NCBI RefSeq assembly: GCF_003945595.2
Contig: NW_024104554.1
Coordinates: forward strand, 2,666,001 to 2,730,000
DNA: 64,000 nt
Origin: Pipra filicauda
Lineage: Eukaryota; Chordata; Aves; Passeriformes; Pipridae
Reading direction: 5' to 3'
Below the pieces are notes generated by a model. The model saw nothing but the letters and a program-made list of their open reading frames with translations, had not been told where the DNA came from and did not search any database. Shown piece after piece: positions 49,301 to 61,520 of this stretch (positions within the stretch are counted from its first letter, which is position 1; each line of letters starts with the position of its first letter). Both the position numbers and the translations under genes were made by a program.

Positions 49301-52099
49301 TCTGGATGCTTGTAACATCAGTGCTCTAACTTGCAGCAAACACTTCTCCAGATCTATATCATACTACTATGCCTATAAATTTAGCTTAATTGACCAAAAA
49401 TGTAGAAGGTGAGTGCAGGTGGTAGAAGACTGTACCCTTAAACAAAGGATCAGCCGAAGGCATATGGCCAGCTTGCAGCAGGAACTTAAGTGGTGGTGTG
49501 ATTAATTTATTGAAGTTTTAGTTGAACTGAACAGCTCCATCTAGTATCCTGATTCTTCAAATACTGTACTTTCAGCCTCCTCCCATTCTCTGCTCTTTTA
49601 CCAGATTTCTGAGATCTCTTAAGATCTTTCTCCATCCTTCCCTTTCTTCTCTGAGATCCCTGATGATTCCACTTTAGTATCAGGATACTTTTTTCCCTTT
49701 TTAGTGGATGAATGTATTTGGTCTACCTGAGACGGGGTTCAAAGTTACAGAGTGGGAAATGCTACTGCTGGAGCTGCTGCATTATGGTCATGAAAATGTA
49801 ATGAAAAGTATTGCTTTTATAAATTCACCAAGTTCTAAAGGGATACCATTGAATTAAGAAGGTGAGTACAGGTATCCAGCTTTAAAAGTCAACAGTAGGA
49901 AAAAAGCTAAAAATAACTGCTATGTCTGAAGAATAACGGGGACCAAAACATTGTGAAGAGGTGCTCCCAGCATGCAGAACTTTGTTCCATAATCTAAGCA
50001 TTGTGTGGGGATGACAGCTGATTTCAGTAAATAAATTATTCTTCCATTATTGGTCTGCTATAAATACTACAGAAAAACAGCATTCAAATGGAAAGAGCAT
50101 ATAAAAATTAAATAAGTAAATGTAGAACTAAGTAGCAGCTGTTTGTGTGTGCCTTGAAAATTATTAGAACTTTCAGCTGAAGGTGCCATGACTGTAAAGA
50201 GCAACAAATATAAAGCTGAACATGTTTTATTCATATTTGTAGAAGAATGTACACATAAACCTGCAGAAGGTTCATTAAGCATTACCAGCATGTCTGACAG
50301 GCAGAGGGAGAGATCTGTGTGTGGCACAGAGAACAGCCCATGGGAATTGAAAGAAAAGACACCCAGCTTTTCTCTCACTTCTCATGTTCTGAATCCACTT
50401 ATCTATCATGTCCTTCCATACAGACATTTTAAGAATTAAAGGTAACCCTTATCCTACTGACCTTCATAGGAATTTTGCTGGGAATTACGTTCCAATGTCT
50501 TTGAAGGGGTTGGAACTGAGCCTTGGAGCTGAAAGCATAGAAACAGTACAAATGAATAGCATAATTAGCTAATGCTTCAGTGTTCTGAACTGTAATTTAG
50601 CAACTGTATCCAAACATTTGATATTGTTTGATTTATTTAATGCTGGTATCTCTCTAGCTCTATGCCAGTTCAAGCAACCTTAGTTGGATATTAAGCATCT
50701 AGCCTTCCTCTAACTTCTTTGCCAATGATTGATCTGTAAATACGCTAATTTGTACATCAGGAGATCCAAAATTTTGTGCTATTGTTCCCTATTCCACCCT
50801 CTCCTTTCTGCTAGCCCTCATTGCTGCTGCCTTCTAGACCACAAAAATGCCACTAGTCTTTCAGTCCTATTCCTAGTGGATATGTTTTGGTTTGAGCTAA
50901 ATGTTTTCTTGAAGTTCAGCTTCTTCCTTCTCCAAAATCAAGTTTATGCATTACCCAGGGATGGGGAGCAGGGGAAGGAAAAGAGGAAGGTCCAGCTCCT
51001 CTGCTACTCTGCCTCAATCCTATCTGACATCCAAAGAGAAAGGCTCACCCAGTGCCTTTGGAATAGGTCCATGGCAGAGTGTCTTCTCCCAGAAAAAGGT
51101 GAATAAAACTATTGGGAGAGAATGTAACAAAACAAGCAAGGAGTCTCTCAGAGACAGGAGGTAGTGACTGGGGCAGGTGTTGGGGAGGGGGAAAGAAGAT
51201 CCTGTTTTTCAAAATTGTAATTTCAAGCTCATTTTGCACTGTGGCAGAGAACATCCCGATTGCCTTTGAATCAGTATTGTCTTTTCAGGACTAGAATTCA
51301 ATAAAATCCAGATCAGCTGAACTTGTGATGTGATCATGTAGGGGCCACAGGTAGAACATGATTTCTTACCATTGCCACTGCAAAATCTGTAAACAGATCC
51401 AGGTCTGGGGACAAAAGCTGGGGAGCAAAAGAAACGTGTGCTGTAGAGATTTAGTACACGTTTCAAGGCACTTTTTCTGCTTTTAGGGAACAGCACCTGT
51501 GCATGGGATAGTCAGCACACAGGAGGCCAGAGAGCAGATGTTTTACTTTTAAGGAATGACTTTCTCCTGGGTTACAACACTTTAGGTTACATGAGTAAGT
51601 ACTGATGTAAAGGAAAATGAGATGAATTCAGGCTGTCAGAATACATTCTTTACTTCAGGTGAGGTATTAACATGATTGTTATCCTAAAGGTGGAATTCTC
51701 TCCCCTTTCCATCTCTTTGAGATATAAAAAAACTCCCAACCAAAACCAAGTAAGACAACACAAACCATATTGATCATAATCACTGCCTTAGCTTTTTTGG
51801 TAGGTGACACAATTAAAAGCTATCTTCTTATGCAGCCAGTGACTTCACATCATGTAGTCACTCTTAATCAAGCTCTAGTATCTGCCTAGTCTAAGAAATG
51901 CATTCACTAAATATTTAACTAGCTAGGGGAACTATTCCCAAAGCTCAGTTTTGCTGAGTGTTAAAAGCTTGTAACACTGCTCATGACAGTGTGATTCTGC
52001 ACTCAAGATCTTTAAGATATAAAAAATAATTAATAGCCCTGCACTGAAATGCTTCTCAGAGCATGTATGCACATCTTTTCTCCCCCCCCTTTTTTTTGT
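46341..52099. other. Intergenic between TDRP and FBXO25
   Basis: Mixed AT-rich DNA with modestly GC-richer patches at about 46700-47110, 48860-49040 and 50940-51190. I see no exon with consistent splice sites and no recognisable repeat family, apart from a TTTTG simple repeat at about 46601-46626 and a short G run near 48490. Confidence 0.5.
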
Positions 52100-52685
52100 T
52101 AACCTGAAAGAGAGGTTTAAAAGGCTGCTGGTTTTTGGACCTGGGCATCCTGGTGGGCACCAAGCTGAACATGAGCCAAGAAGTGTGCCCTTGACACAAT
52201 AAGGTTAATGGGCTGCAACACAGATAAGGTTAATGGGCTGCATGGACCTGGTGAAGGGAGTCAAGTGAAGGGTCATACAGATCATGAAGGGACTGAAGCA
52301 TCTGTTCTGTGAGGAAAAGCTGAGAGAGCTGGAACTGTTCAGTCTGGAAAAGAGAAGGCTCAGGGGGATCTCATCAATGTCTATAAATACCTGAAGGGGG
52401 GGTGGGAGGAGAAGGCAGTCAAGTTCTTGTCACTGGAAACCACTGAAAGGACCAGAGGCAAGGGGCACAAGTAACACAGGAGGTGCCATCTGAACATCAG
52501 GAAACACTTTGTTACTGTGAGGGTAACCAAGCATTGGCACAGGCTGCCCAAAGAGGCTGTAGAGTCTCCTTCCTTGTAGATACTCAAAAACCATCTGGCC
52601 ATGGTTCTCGACAAAGTCCTGGACAATCAGCTTGTTGAGCCCTGCTTAACAGGGTCCCTTCCACCCTCAACCAACCTGTGAATGT
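52100..52685 (+). repeat. CR1 LINE, 3' end
   Basis: Begins in a region like GACCTGGGCATCCTGGTGGG and ACCAAGCTGAACATGAGCCA (the CR1 NMS...VCAL area), then GAGGAAAAGCTGAGAGAGCT, CTGTTCAGTCTGGAAAAGAG and TATAAATACCTGAAGGGGGG. The C-terminal segment and the 3' region CAGGGTCCCTTCCACCCTCA follow. It contains an internal duplicated phrase (AAGGTTAATGGGCTGCA repeated at about 52201 and 52226). The frame is broken. This is a different, older-looking subfamily from the 9.9 and 12.9 kb copies. Confidence 0.88.
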
Positions 52686-53880
52686 AGAATGGAGAATACA
52701 AGGCAGAATCCTGGTTGCTGTCATCTTGTCTACTGCCACCTCAGACCTGTGGGATGGCCTGGTTATCCTGAATGGCCTGCACAGGAACGTGTCTCAGAAC
52801 AAAACATTCAGCCTGTCAAAGGCTTTTTGCTACAGAAGGTAGAGCAAGACAGCAAGTGGGGAAAGAGAAAGTACTGTCACTTGACATTTCTAAGAGAACT
52901 GAAAATTAATTATTACCGATACTGATTTTTCCAAACCTATCTTTAAGTTCTTACAAGCCATTTTAAGTAATTTCTCTCCCTCCTCAATTCAGTGGCTAGG
53001 GGAGGTCTCTTACAGCTCTCTTAATACCTTTCCCCAGTTGTCACATTTGTCTCTTCAGTGATGGGCAGCTTCCAGGTAACAGTGGGTCCCTTACAAGCTT
53101 GCATTCTGTCTGCAGGAGATGGTTCCACACAGTCCCTGATCAGAGACCTTCGGTCAGCACGGTGGGGGAAGAGCTCGCAGCAGTATTAAAACCTTTCTTT
53201 CAAGCTCTCAGAGAAAGCAGGTAGCATCCATGTATTTAGATGCAGTTTCATGAAGGGTAGCAAAAGGGAGTGATTAATGGATGTCAGCCATCAGCAACCT
53301 CTGTCAAGGTTACCCAGGTCACATACATGGGAAAGCACATCAGCAACTCTTACATGAGTTAAATAATGGGGTGCAAAATGTTGTTAAAGAAGGGCCGCCG
53401 GTTCCTTAACAAATCCAGTGGCTACAGCAGTGCTTGGGCTGGGAAAGCAGGGCTTGCAGCAATGTTCTGAATGAAGAGGAATAAGAATGGATGTCCTTGG
53501 CTCCACACCTGATCACTACCATAGCCATGGTCAACACCTGAATTGAAAGAAAGAAAAGAAATCCACAAAACCCTGTATTGAAAAATCCACCTATCAGCAA
53601 AGTCAATGGATAAGGTTGGAATATTACCAAGATTCAAGTTAAACTATCTTTTGAGGAAATAAATATTCTCCTCTTCTTGTGCAGCCTATTAACAGCCCAA
53701 CTATCCTATTAAAAAAAAGTGCTAAGACAACCAGTTACTGAAAAGCAGTGTCACTTGGACTGGTTGTAAGCTTCTTATTCCATGACCAATTACTACAGAG
53801 AACAGGTTATAGAAAGATCTTACAGAATACAAATTGATTCATCTCTGTGCACTGGAGACTTCTAGAAATAACAGATAAAA
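52686..53880. other. Intergenic, downstream of FBXO25
   Basis: Moderate-GC DNA. On the minus strand an acceptor-like pyrimidine tract ending in CAG occurs at 53538 and opens a short frame to about 53406. Nothing else supports an exon there. Confidence 0.4.
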
Positions 53881-54090
53881 CCATGATTTATTACACTGTA
53901 CAAAACTAGATTCAGAACAGGCAAGTGCAGAATATGGTACATAATTTATTTTTTCTGTACATTACATATTTTTAAATTTCACTGACAAACCCAAAACTTC
54001 CCTAATTTTTCCTTTACCTGCCTAAGCCAAGCAATTTAGTTTGTTCTACAGGATAGATGAAAATAACTTCCTTGAGAATTTATCATCTGA

Positions 54091-54367
54091 TTAATTTGGC
54101 AGAAGGTGCTTGAGCTCAAACTTCAGTGTTCCCCATAGCTTCAAACCCCCGAGGTTAGAACCTCGGTTGGTAGCATAGGCTTCTGCCACTGTACCAGAAT
54201 GAGCAACTCCATTCTCCTTAAATTTCAATAATTTCTTCTTCTTAGAAGATGAATTAATGCAGTTGCATTTGTAGACATTCCAAACAGTATAAATGAAGGC
54301 TGTAGCTACCACCAGAAAAATGAGATTTCCAGTAGCCCCAGATTGGTGTCGAGTTCTGTGGGATGTG
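54091..54367 (-). CDS. Unidentified open frame with acceptor-like start
   Basis: The minus strand stays open for about 98 codons ending in TAA at 54091. A CTATCTCAG acceptor-like sequence would begin an exon at 54367, entering with two bases owed. The predicted peptide has a hydrophobic segment (NLIFLVVATAFIYTVW, one membrane span long), then KCNCINSSSKKKKLLKF and a C-terminal tail ending LKFELKHLLPN. There is no ATG ahead of the hydrophobic part, so upstream exons would be needed. I do not recognise the protein. Alternatives are a chance frame in the FBXO25 3' UTR or an exonised or retrocopied fragment of another gene. Confidence 0.3.
54149..54166. repeat. Short perfect inverted repeat
   Basis: CCGAGGTTAGAACCTCGG, with 8-bp arms around an AG centre. 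It is CpG-containing in a CpG-poor region and lies inside the unidentified minus-strand frame. It could form a hairpin with a 4-nt loop and 7-bp stem. Function is unknown. Confidence 0.6.
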
Positions 54368-55023
54368 CTGAGATAGGTTATATATGTTTAATAAAGTCCT
54401 TAAGAAAAATAAATATATTTGCATAATGTATGTACAAAGATTGGTTGATTTCCTTCATTCATATAGGTTCAACAGCAGATATAACCACAGTTATATTTTA
54501 TTCACTACCTCACAATGATTAATGTCACCCTGGTAGTGATGCAGTAAGAGTCTAAGAGAATATTGGCCTATTCTTTATAATAGTGCAAATTATATGGAGG
54601 TATTTTGAAAACTGTGGCTTAAAGAAAGAAGGATTAACAAAAAACCCCCTCCTTTGGTCCCTGCAAGAGTAGTTTGATTCTTCCATGAAATTTTCAAAAC
54701 TCCCCCACATAATTTTAACCAACTATTAAGGCGTCAAAAGCATGGATTTAAAGTTGAGATTTAAGTGGTCTTTCTTGGACTTAAAAAAAAGTCCACTGCA
54801 GATTTCCTGACAAAGAAATTTTCTTAATGCAGCTCCTTCTCCTCCTGTCTTTTCTGCACAAAAGCAATACACCAAATAAACCTGTCTGATAATCTCCCCC
54901 ACACATTTTTTTTAAACTACAATAAAACATTACACTTAAATATATTGCACAAAAAGCATAACATATCCTGCCTGACTCTTCACAAAAATGGCCACAAACA
55001 CAGGAGAACAGCTACTGAACACC

Positions 55024-55113
55024 TCAAAATTTGAATAGATCAATGAAATGCTGAGGAGATACTGGCATGAGACAGGTGTTTGGATCACTGGCTGTGCAGG
55101 GATGTCCTGTATC
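55024..55113 (-). CDS. FBXO25: FBXO25 last coding exon
   Basis: Encodes the C-terminus: DTGHPCTASDPNTCLMPVSP, then QHFIDLFKF and TGA at 55026-55024. The acceptor is a long pyrimidine tract ending TTTTGCAG|GAT. The sequence is strongly conserved with mammalian FBXO25 (and similar to FBXO32/atrogin-1, which also ends in a DFINLFKF-type motif). The visible splice joins it directly to FWK of the previous exon. Confidence 0.96.
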   Translation of the reverse strand, partial: DTGHPCTASDPNTCLMPVSPQHFIDLFKF

Positions 55114-58100
55114 CTGCAAAATGAAGGAGAAAAAAAAAAGTAAGTTCTCTTTCCATACTTCACCCTCAATTCAGGAAAAAAAAAAAGGGAAAAATTCTCT
55201 CCTCCTAGCAAAACCAGAACTTTAGTTGGAGCTCTTGAAAAAAGTATCATCTTCCTTATCCATTATTTTTTGATAAATGTAATAAAAAGGCAACTGCTTT
55301 GTTGAACTTAAATTATCTGTCTAATCAAAAGTTGAAGTAAATTATTCCTCTAGGGAAAAATTAGCCCCTTTCTTTGAAAGTGAAGGGCAGCAGACACTTT
55401 CTCAAAAAACCTGAACATCATGTTTGAAATCCCAGTCTTAAAAGGTTTTCTACTTTGCTATTTTTCACCCAATATCCTTCTTTCCTCTTGCATTCCTACC
55501 TTTTCCCCACCTAAAAGCCTTGCCTTAAAACAGAAGTGAGCACCCAGGCAAGTTAGGACTATTTAAGTCAGACAGGAAAGGCTTTGCCATTACAAATTCA
55601 CTAAGCCTGCAGTGTTTTCTTTCACATTACTTGAAACTTTACCTCAGCAGAACTGATTATTTAAGATTCAAATTGCTCTTTGAATTAAAAGTTCTGTTTT
55701 GCACCTTATTAGAACTCCCCAAGGGAAGGAAATGCAGAGGTGTAATGAGAAGAAGGCCCCAGACAGTTCAATGGAGAAGTTAAAACACCTGGTTCAATAT
55801 TGTTGTAAGGTTCAGAACCTGCCCTCACCAGGTTTTAAGGGGTTTCTCTCCCTTTTCCACCAGTGTTGATGAATTCACCATGTGAGGCAAGAAAACTAGA
55901 TAAATACATGGCAAGTAGATCAGAGACTACTGTGGTCTCCATTGCTTTTTTCTCCATAGGAAGTGAAGTTACATGCAATTCAGTTAGTAGAAGGAAACCT
56001 GTAAGTGAATTTTTTTCCTCACTGCCACATTCCCACCCAAAGTCTTTGCAGCAGCAAAGTGCAGTAGGTGAAACACATTCTGAATACTACTCAGCTTCAT
56101 GTTCTAAATACTATGCAGCTTTTCCAATTAAACTTGCTACTCTGTTGATATATTGTTTGTGTTTTCCCATTGCGTCTATAGATGACTACATGAATATACC
56201 ATGTGCTATCACCTCCTCATCCTCCCACTTTTTTAATAATTGCTTTAATATCACCTAAGAAACGGGTTAGAAACAGTTGTTAGATTCATGACACAGAGGG
56301 GAAAAACAAAGAGACCCAGGTAGAACTGCCTACTGGGGGAGGCTGCAGATGAGCAAGAACAGATGACCAAGACCAAAACCAGAGGTGTTAAACTTAACAC
56401 CTTCATCTTGAGATGACATCTACAAGGAAGAGCTACACCACATCAGAAAACACTCTCAAAGGTAGTTGCTGATGGCCTATTGTCTTCTCTACCCCTTGCT
56501 GTGTCAGTGTCATGCTTCCAGGAAAACACACCATCAGAATTGTAATTCTGGGAAAAAAGGTAGGGCTTGTCCTCTTTTAGTACTTATTTATACTCCTGAA
56601 TATTTTAGAATTTGTAACATGCTATCTGCTTTCTCTGCACATCATTATAAAAACACTTTTGTGTTTTCCTGACTGCCTAGTCAGGAATTACAGGTCCAAT
56701 AAAAATCTCAGAGGTCAGTTCTTACTTATTGAACCAACATAGACAGAAATTTTACAGCGAAAAAAAGAAGAATCATAACTTTCCTGTAATGAGTATTCCT
56801 CCCTCTAAGAGAAATATATTTTCATTGGAACTACATTTATTAATGTGTTCAAATCATATTGATTTTCAGTGTATCAAAGCTAAAACAGATTTCTTTTAAG
56901 GTAAAATGATAATTCCCCAGGAGGAGCATTTACTGTCAAATGTAGTTGTTCTCCTCAAACTTTATCACAGCTGGACATTAAGAACCTCTGTGTAAGTATT
57001 TTCACCATTTCTTCATTCATAAAACAATGATATAATTGCCTCCCCCAACTCTCCCAAGTCACATGCAGCCTGTTCTGGGAATTTCCCTTTCAAAAAGGTA
57101 TACAGGACTACAGCATTCCAAGTGGAGTAAAATCAATTTTATTTGCATTAAGGAAAGTTATTGAAGTACATGTTATTCTTTTCAGATTTAAGTACTGAAT
57201 TAAATACATCAGGCAGTGCAGGAATAGTTTATAACACTGAGTGCAGAGAAACCTATTTCTTAGCAAAATCTGGCTGGTCTCACTAAAACCATTGCCCCTA
57301 TGTTTGTTAGAATTTGAATTAGAGTCCCTAGTTTAAATGGCATTAACAGGGAATATGGCAATAATGAAAGACAAAACTGACAAAAAAGTGAGATGGAAAG
57401 TCATCACTACCTTTACCTAACAGAGAAAAATCCTGAAGTATTCCTGCTGCTAAACTAATGTGGGGAAACAAAAATCAAACCAAAGAGTATCAGACAATTA
57501 GAAATGAACACACTATTCACTTCAACATTACAGAACAGTTACCAATGAAAACAGATGAGACACAGGCAATACCTGGAGTAACAAAGCAAGGTGGTAGTCC
57601 TTTTGAGATCATGAAGAAGGAAGCGGGAAGGAGAGCAGTAAAGTAAAAGAAGCAGAGTTAAGGTTTATTTAAGCTAAGGTTCATATGCCATTTAGAAAAA
57701 GTCTTTTATTCTTGTGGCAAATCACAAGCAGGTTTGTGAGAACCTATACAAGCACAAGACCCAGGAAGACTAAGACCAAGTGTGAAGCATACTACTTCTG
57801 CAAAATGTTTGCACTGTTTTCATAAAGCCTTGGATACTGAAAGAAGAAAAGGTATTTCAGCTTCTGTGGCCATGTCTGCGATAACTAAAAAGTGCTACAT
57901 AGTGTGCTAAAGAAAAGACCTGTCACAACTGCATTGATCCCCAGTTGAACAGAAGAAATAATATACACAAAAAGTAGTCACAGAGGCATCAGTCGACAAT
58001 TAGTTTGTCATTACTTTTGCACTACTGAAATTATGTATTTTTCTCAGTTTCATCATGGACATACGTATCTTTTACCAAAAAGTCACTTCTGAAAACAGTC

Positions 58101-58649
58101 ATTCAATATGAAAAGTTTGTTATAATCACTCCCTCCTCTAACACAGAAGAGTACTAGAGTCACTGTAATTCTAACAATGATTTAGGAGTCTCTTACATAC
58201 TATATTTAACATTACTTTGGTCATAGGCTTTAGACAAATACAAGAATACAAATGCCTCTTCTCAAAAAGCTCTTTAAGCTTGTTAAAAGAAACACTATGA
58301 TTATTATAGCATACTGAAAGAGTGAAAAGTCATTTCCCTACTTCAACAGTTTGCTAATTCAACTCAGGAGCCATCAGTCCCTTCTTCTGCAAGGCCTTCT
58401 TTGAAAAGGGCACAAAATGCAGGACTGCAATAACTTCCTGTGTGTAGGCCTCTCACATTGCCAGCAATTATGTTAGATTACGAATTTCATACACTGATGA
58501 AAATTCTTCTCATCACTAGTTAGGTCTGTACCTTGGGGCTATTTCAGAACCTTGTGGCTTTGGTTCTTAGAAACTCTTAACTCTCAGCGTGTTTACCCAA
58601 AATTACTTGTTTCATTCAAACACTTGTACTTTTCAATGGTAGTGCTACA

Positions 58650-58712
58650 TTGACAGTTGTACTTAATGATCTTAAAGGTCTCTTCCAACCTTGATGATTC
58701 TATGATTTTCCT
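58650..58712 (+). repeat. CR1 3' tail fragment
   Basis: ACTTAATGATCTTAAAGGTC, then TCTTCCAACCTTGATGATTC and TATGATT: the final part of a CR1 3' UTR with its tail. It is 5'-truncated to about 60 bp and lies in the FBXO25 intron. Confidence 0.85.
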
Positions 58713-58768
58713 CTGTAAAGTAACTGTGATTTCTCTTTTAAAGTTTGGGCTTGGTGATGTTTTGTTGT

Positions 58769-58795
58769 GGGTTTTTTTGTTGGCTTTTTTTTTTG
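58769..58795. repeat. T/G-rich simple tract
   Basis: GTGGGTTTTTTTGTTGGC followed by a T run, in the FBXO25 intron. Low complexity only. Confidence 0.5.
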
Positions 58796-59327
58796 CCATA
58801 CACCCAATAGAATTAGTCAGAGTAAAAGCTTCAGTTGAGAACAAAAACGTATAATAGTATGTCAACCACTGATATACATATGTAATTTAACAATTTGTCT
58901 AATCAAGTACGATGCTGAAGCTTGAATGAATTGCCAAAACCTGATAAAAGTTCCTTCTGATTAAGAAATATTTTCACTTAGCATGGAATTAATAACCTAC
59001 CTCCTCTCCCTCTGCCCCCTACCTCTGCTTTGCTTCTCACCTCTCTTGAGAAAGCTTGGGAAAGGGTGTAGATACAGGTGCCTGAACAAGAAAGCAGAAC
59101 TATTTCCCCCCGCCCCCCATAACTCAGTGATCAGCACTACTTGACCCACATTGCCCTGTAAAGAGAGGGATGGTTTTTCGGACCAAAGATTAAGGTCTCA
59201 GTGTCCCTGCAAATAAGGGTGACAATTGTGCATAAATCAATTCAATTAATCTTTTTCGGCCTGATCAAATATTTATTTTAAGACAGGGACAAGGCTTAGA
59301 TACCAAGACCTAGAGAAGGAAAACTGC

Positions 59328-59778
59328 AATGCAGGCTCACAGGTTGGAAGGCACCTCAGGAGGTCTCCAGCTCAGCCTCCTGCTCAAAGCAGGGTAAACT
59401 GTGGGATCAGACCAGGTTGCTCTGAGCTTTTTTCAGTCAGGTCCTGAACACATCCAAGGATGGAAACTGCATCAACCCTACAGTAAACTGTTCCCTTGCT
59501 TGGCTGTCCTCGTGGCAGGCTTTTAGGTTCCTCTGAAGAAGTCTTCTCCAGCCTCTCCTCACAGGGCAAGTCCTCAAGCCTCCCTGATTATTTGAGTCTC
59601 ACCTGAACTTCATCCAGTTTATCAGTATCTTTTTTGTATTGGGACCCCAGCTGGATGCAGTGTCCTGGATGCAGTATCCCAGATGCAGTCTAATGAGTGC
59701 TGCATGGAAAGGGGTAATGGCTTTCCTCAACCTGCTGACTGTGCTCTTGTTAAAACAGCTGATCCCAAACATTTGATA
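59328..59778 (-). repeat. CR1 LINE, 3' region
   Basis: Complementary-strand CR1: the plus strand shows CACAGGTTGGAAGGCACCTC, AGGTCTCCAGCTCAGCCTCC, ACATCCAAGGATGGAAACTG (the 3' UTR/ORF end), CTCCAGCCTCTCCTCACAGG and GGATGCAGTGTCCTGGATGC. The copy is diverged with broken frames and is of an older subfamily. It lies within the FBXO25 intron, in sense with FBXO25. Confidence 0.88.
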
Positions 59779-61376
59779 TAGAGTTTTAATGCAGAAGCAT
59801 GCAACTTATCTATAACTGCACCATCTCTTTAAGACTTGCTCAAATCTCCAGAATGAGGCAGTCAGCACTGAAATGGTGATGTAGTAGGTACTGCTCATTA
59901 ATCCATAGTATCTTTAGAACTTACTGTGCTGTGTTTCACTAAAAATATAAAAGCCCAAAATGAGACCTATTATTCTGGTAGTAGATTGGAGTAGTCAAGG
60001 TAACAAGACATCTGCCTGCACAGGTTCACTGCCCCTTACCGTCACATACCATCTCTGAAGTTAAATATTTAATGCCAAACACATTTTAGTAATTTCTAGT
60101 ATTAGAGTTATACATTCAATTATACCAAGATCAGAATGAGAGAAACTAACTGTAGAAAGCATTTACCCTTTACACAGCCAAGGCAGACAATCCAAAGAAA
60201 TCTGATACCACAATTGCCCACCTGCATGCATGAAAGTCTTTGAAACTTCCCCTTTCAAAGAGAAAACTTTACCCTGCATATTGGGCCAGATGTCAAAGAA
60301 TTATTCCACTGTAATGAAAGTTCTTAGACATTCTTGACACAGATCTTTCAATAAATGCCCAGGCTTTTCACAGCAGAAGCCAATTCTGGCTATCTGCTTT
60401 CCTACTATTAATTTAGCAAAACATTAGTACCTGGAAGGGCTCCATGATATCAAGAATACTAAAATTCTAGATAATATCATTAAGTAACATACTATTTCTA
60501 TGAAAGCCAGCTTATCCCGTTAAATGACTTAGGTTTTTTTGAGTAAAAAAGCCTCACACTGACATGCAACTCCTCTTAAACATCACAGAAAGATGAAACA
60601 AGAACAACTAATTTCTGTTAATTAAAACATGAGTAATATGAATTTTTTCCCAAGATTTCTCAAACATTTCTTGCTCTTTGCTGTCTACTGAACACTACCC
60701 ATATCTGATCTTTCAGCTGCAAAATTAAAGAAGTCTCACTAACTGGAAGGCAATGTTATGGTGCAACCCAAAGTAAAAGCAGGACTATGAAATCACACAC
60801 AAGTTAAACAAGAAAATGCCCTATTAAAGTTAAAATCATCCTGTAACTCAGCCTGTGCTTCATTGTAAACATAAAAATAAATATAAAACACATTTTAAAT
60901 GAAGTTTCAAACACTCCTGCAAGCTTCATATGGGACAGAAGCAAGACTATAAAAATACAGAGCTTTACACCAATGTGGTAGGAACACTGTAGTAATTAGT
61001 TCTTATTAGAGACGTATTGATTACCATGTCATCATCAGCGAATCCTAACTTCAGACTACTCCCTAATAACTTTCTATAAGGTTAAATAGATACAAGAAGA
61101 CAGAGTGCAACTCTTTTCCACATGCCACTTTTCATTGTAATTCTAAGTACGGAGGTTATCAGGTATCAAGAGATAAGAACACAAGATAAAGAACAACTTT
61201 AGAATTGAATACTGATTTTATATGGAAGTTTTATATATTATTTTAAAGTTAGATACTAGTTACCCAATCATATTTTTCATGAGAAACCCAAGAAGATGAT
61301 CTTGATATTTTTCTTTTCAGGTGATGACCACTAGCTGTTAGAACATATTTCTGATTATCTGTTTCAAAGCTCTTAC

Positions 61377-61520
61377 CTTCCAAAACAGAATACTACAGTG
61401 TCGACAGAAATGCAAGGTGTCCCCGTACTGTTCCTTTATTGGGTAATATTTCTGAAGTGCAAAGTACATCAACTTCCAGTCAATGTGACCTTTCTCTGAT
61501 GGAATCAAATGCCTACAAAA
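61377..61520 (-). CDS. FBXO25: FBXO25 penultimate coding exon
   Basis: Encodes 48 residues: FCRHLIPSEKGHIDWKLMYF, then ALQKYYPIKEQYGDTLHFCR and HCSILFWK. The acceptor is GTCTAG|TTT and the donor is AAG|GTAAGA. The HFCRHCSILFWK block with paired Cys/His is shared by FBXO25 and FBXO32. Phase is 0 at both ends. Differences from human (for example IDWK for IEWK and YYPIKE for HYPAKE) are conservative. Confidence 0.97.

Larger units (their letters stand above)
53881..55023 (-). other. FBXO25: FBXO25 3' UTR (tentative)
   Basis: Minus-strand AATAAA hexamers lie at 54497-54502, 53945-53950 and 53887-53892. Which is used cannot be told. If the distal ones are used, the UTR contains the unidentified open frame at 54091-54367 in sense orientation. 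Confidence 0.4.
55114..61376 (-). other. FBXO25: FBXO25 intron (6.3 kb)
   Basis: The donor at the upstream end is AAG|GTAAGA and the acceptor is TTTTGCAG. It contains a CR1 body at 59.33-59.78 kb and a CR1 3' tail at 58.65-58.71 kb. From memory, human FBXO25 can include nine residues between FWK and DSGHPC through an in-frame exon. I searched this intron by eye for a 27-nt counterpart and did not find one. Confidence 0.85.

Noticed and set aside
53406..53637. Acceptor-like tract and short open frame on the minus strand
   Set aside because: The pyrimidine tract and CAG at 53538 look acceptable, but the resulting frame is short, not recognisable, and has no partner exon. Kept only as a weak hint of a non-coding exon.
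55863..56258. 131-codon plus-strand frame
   Set aside because: It lies antisense in an FBXO25 intron, is Ser/Cys-rich with no domain or splice support, and its length is within chance for this much sequence.
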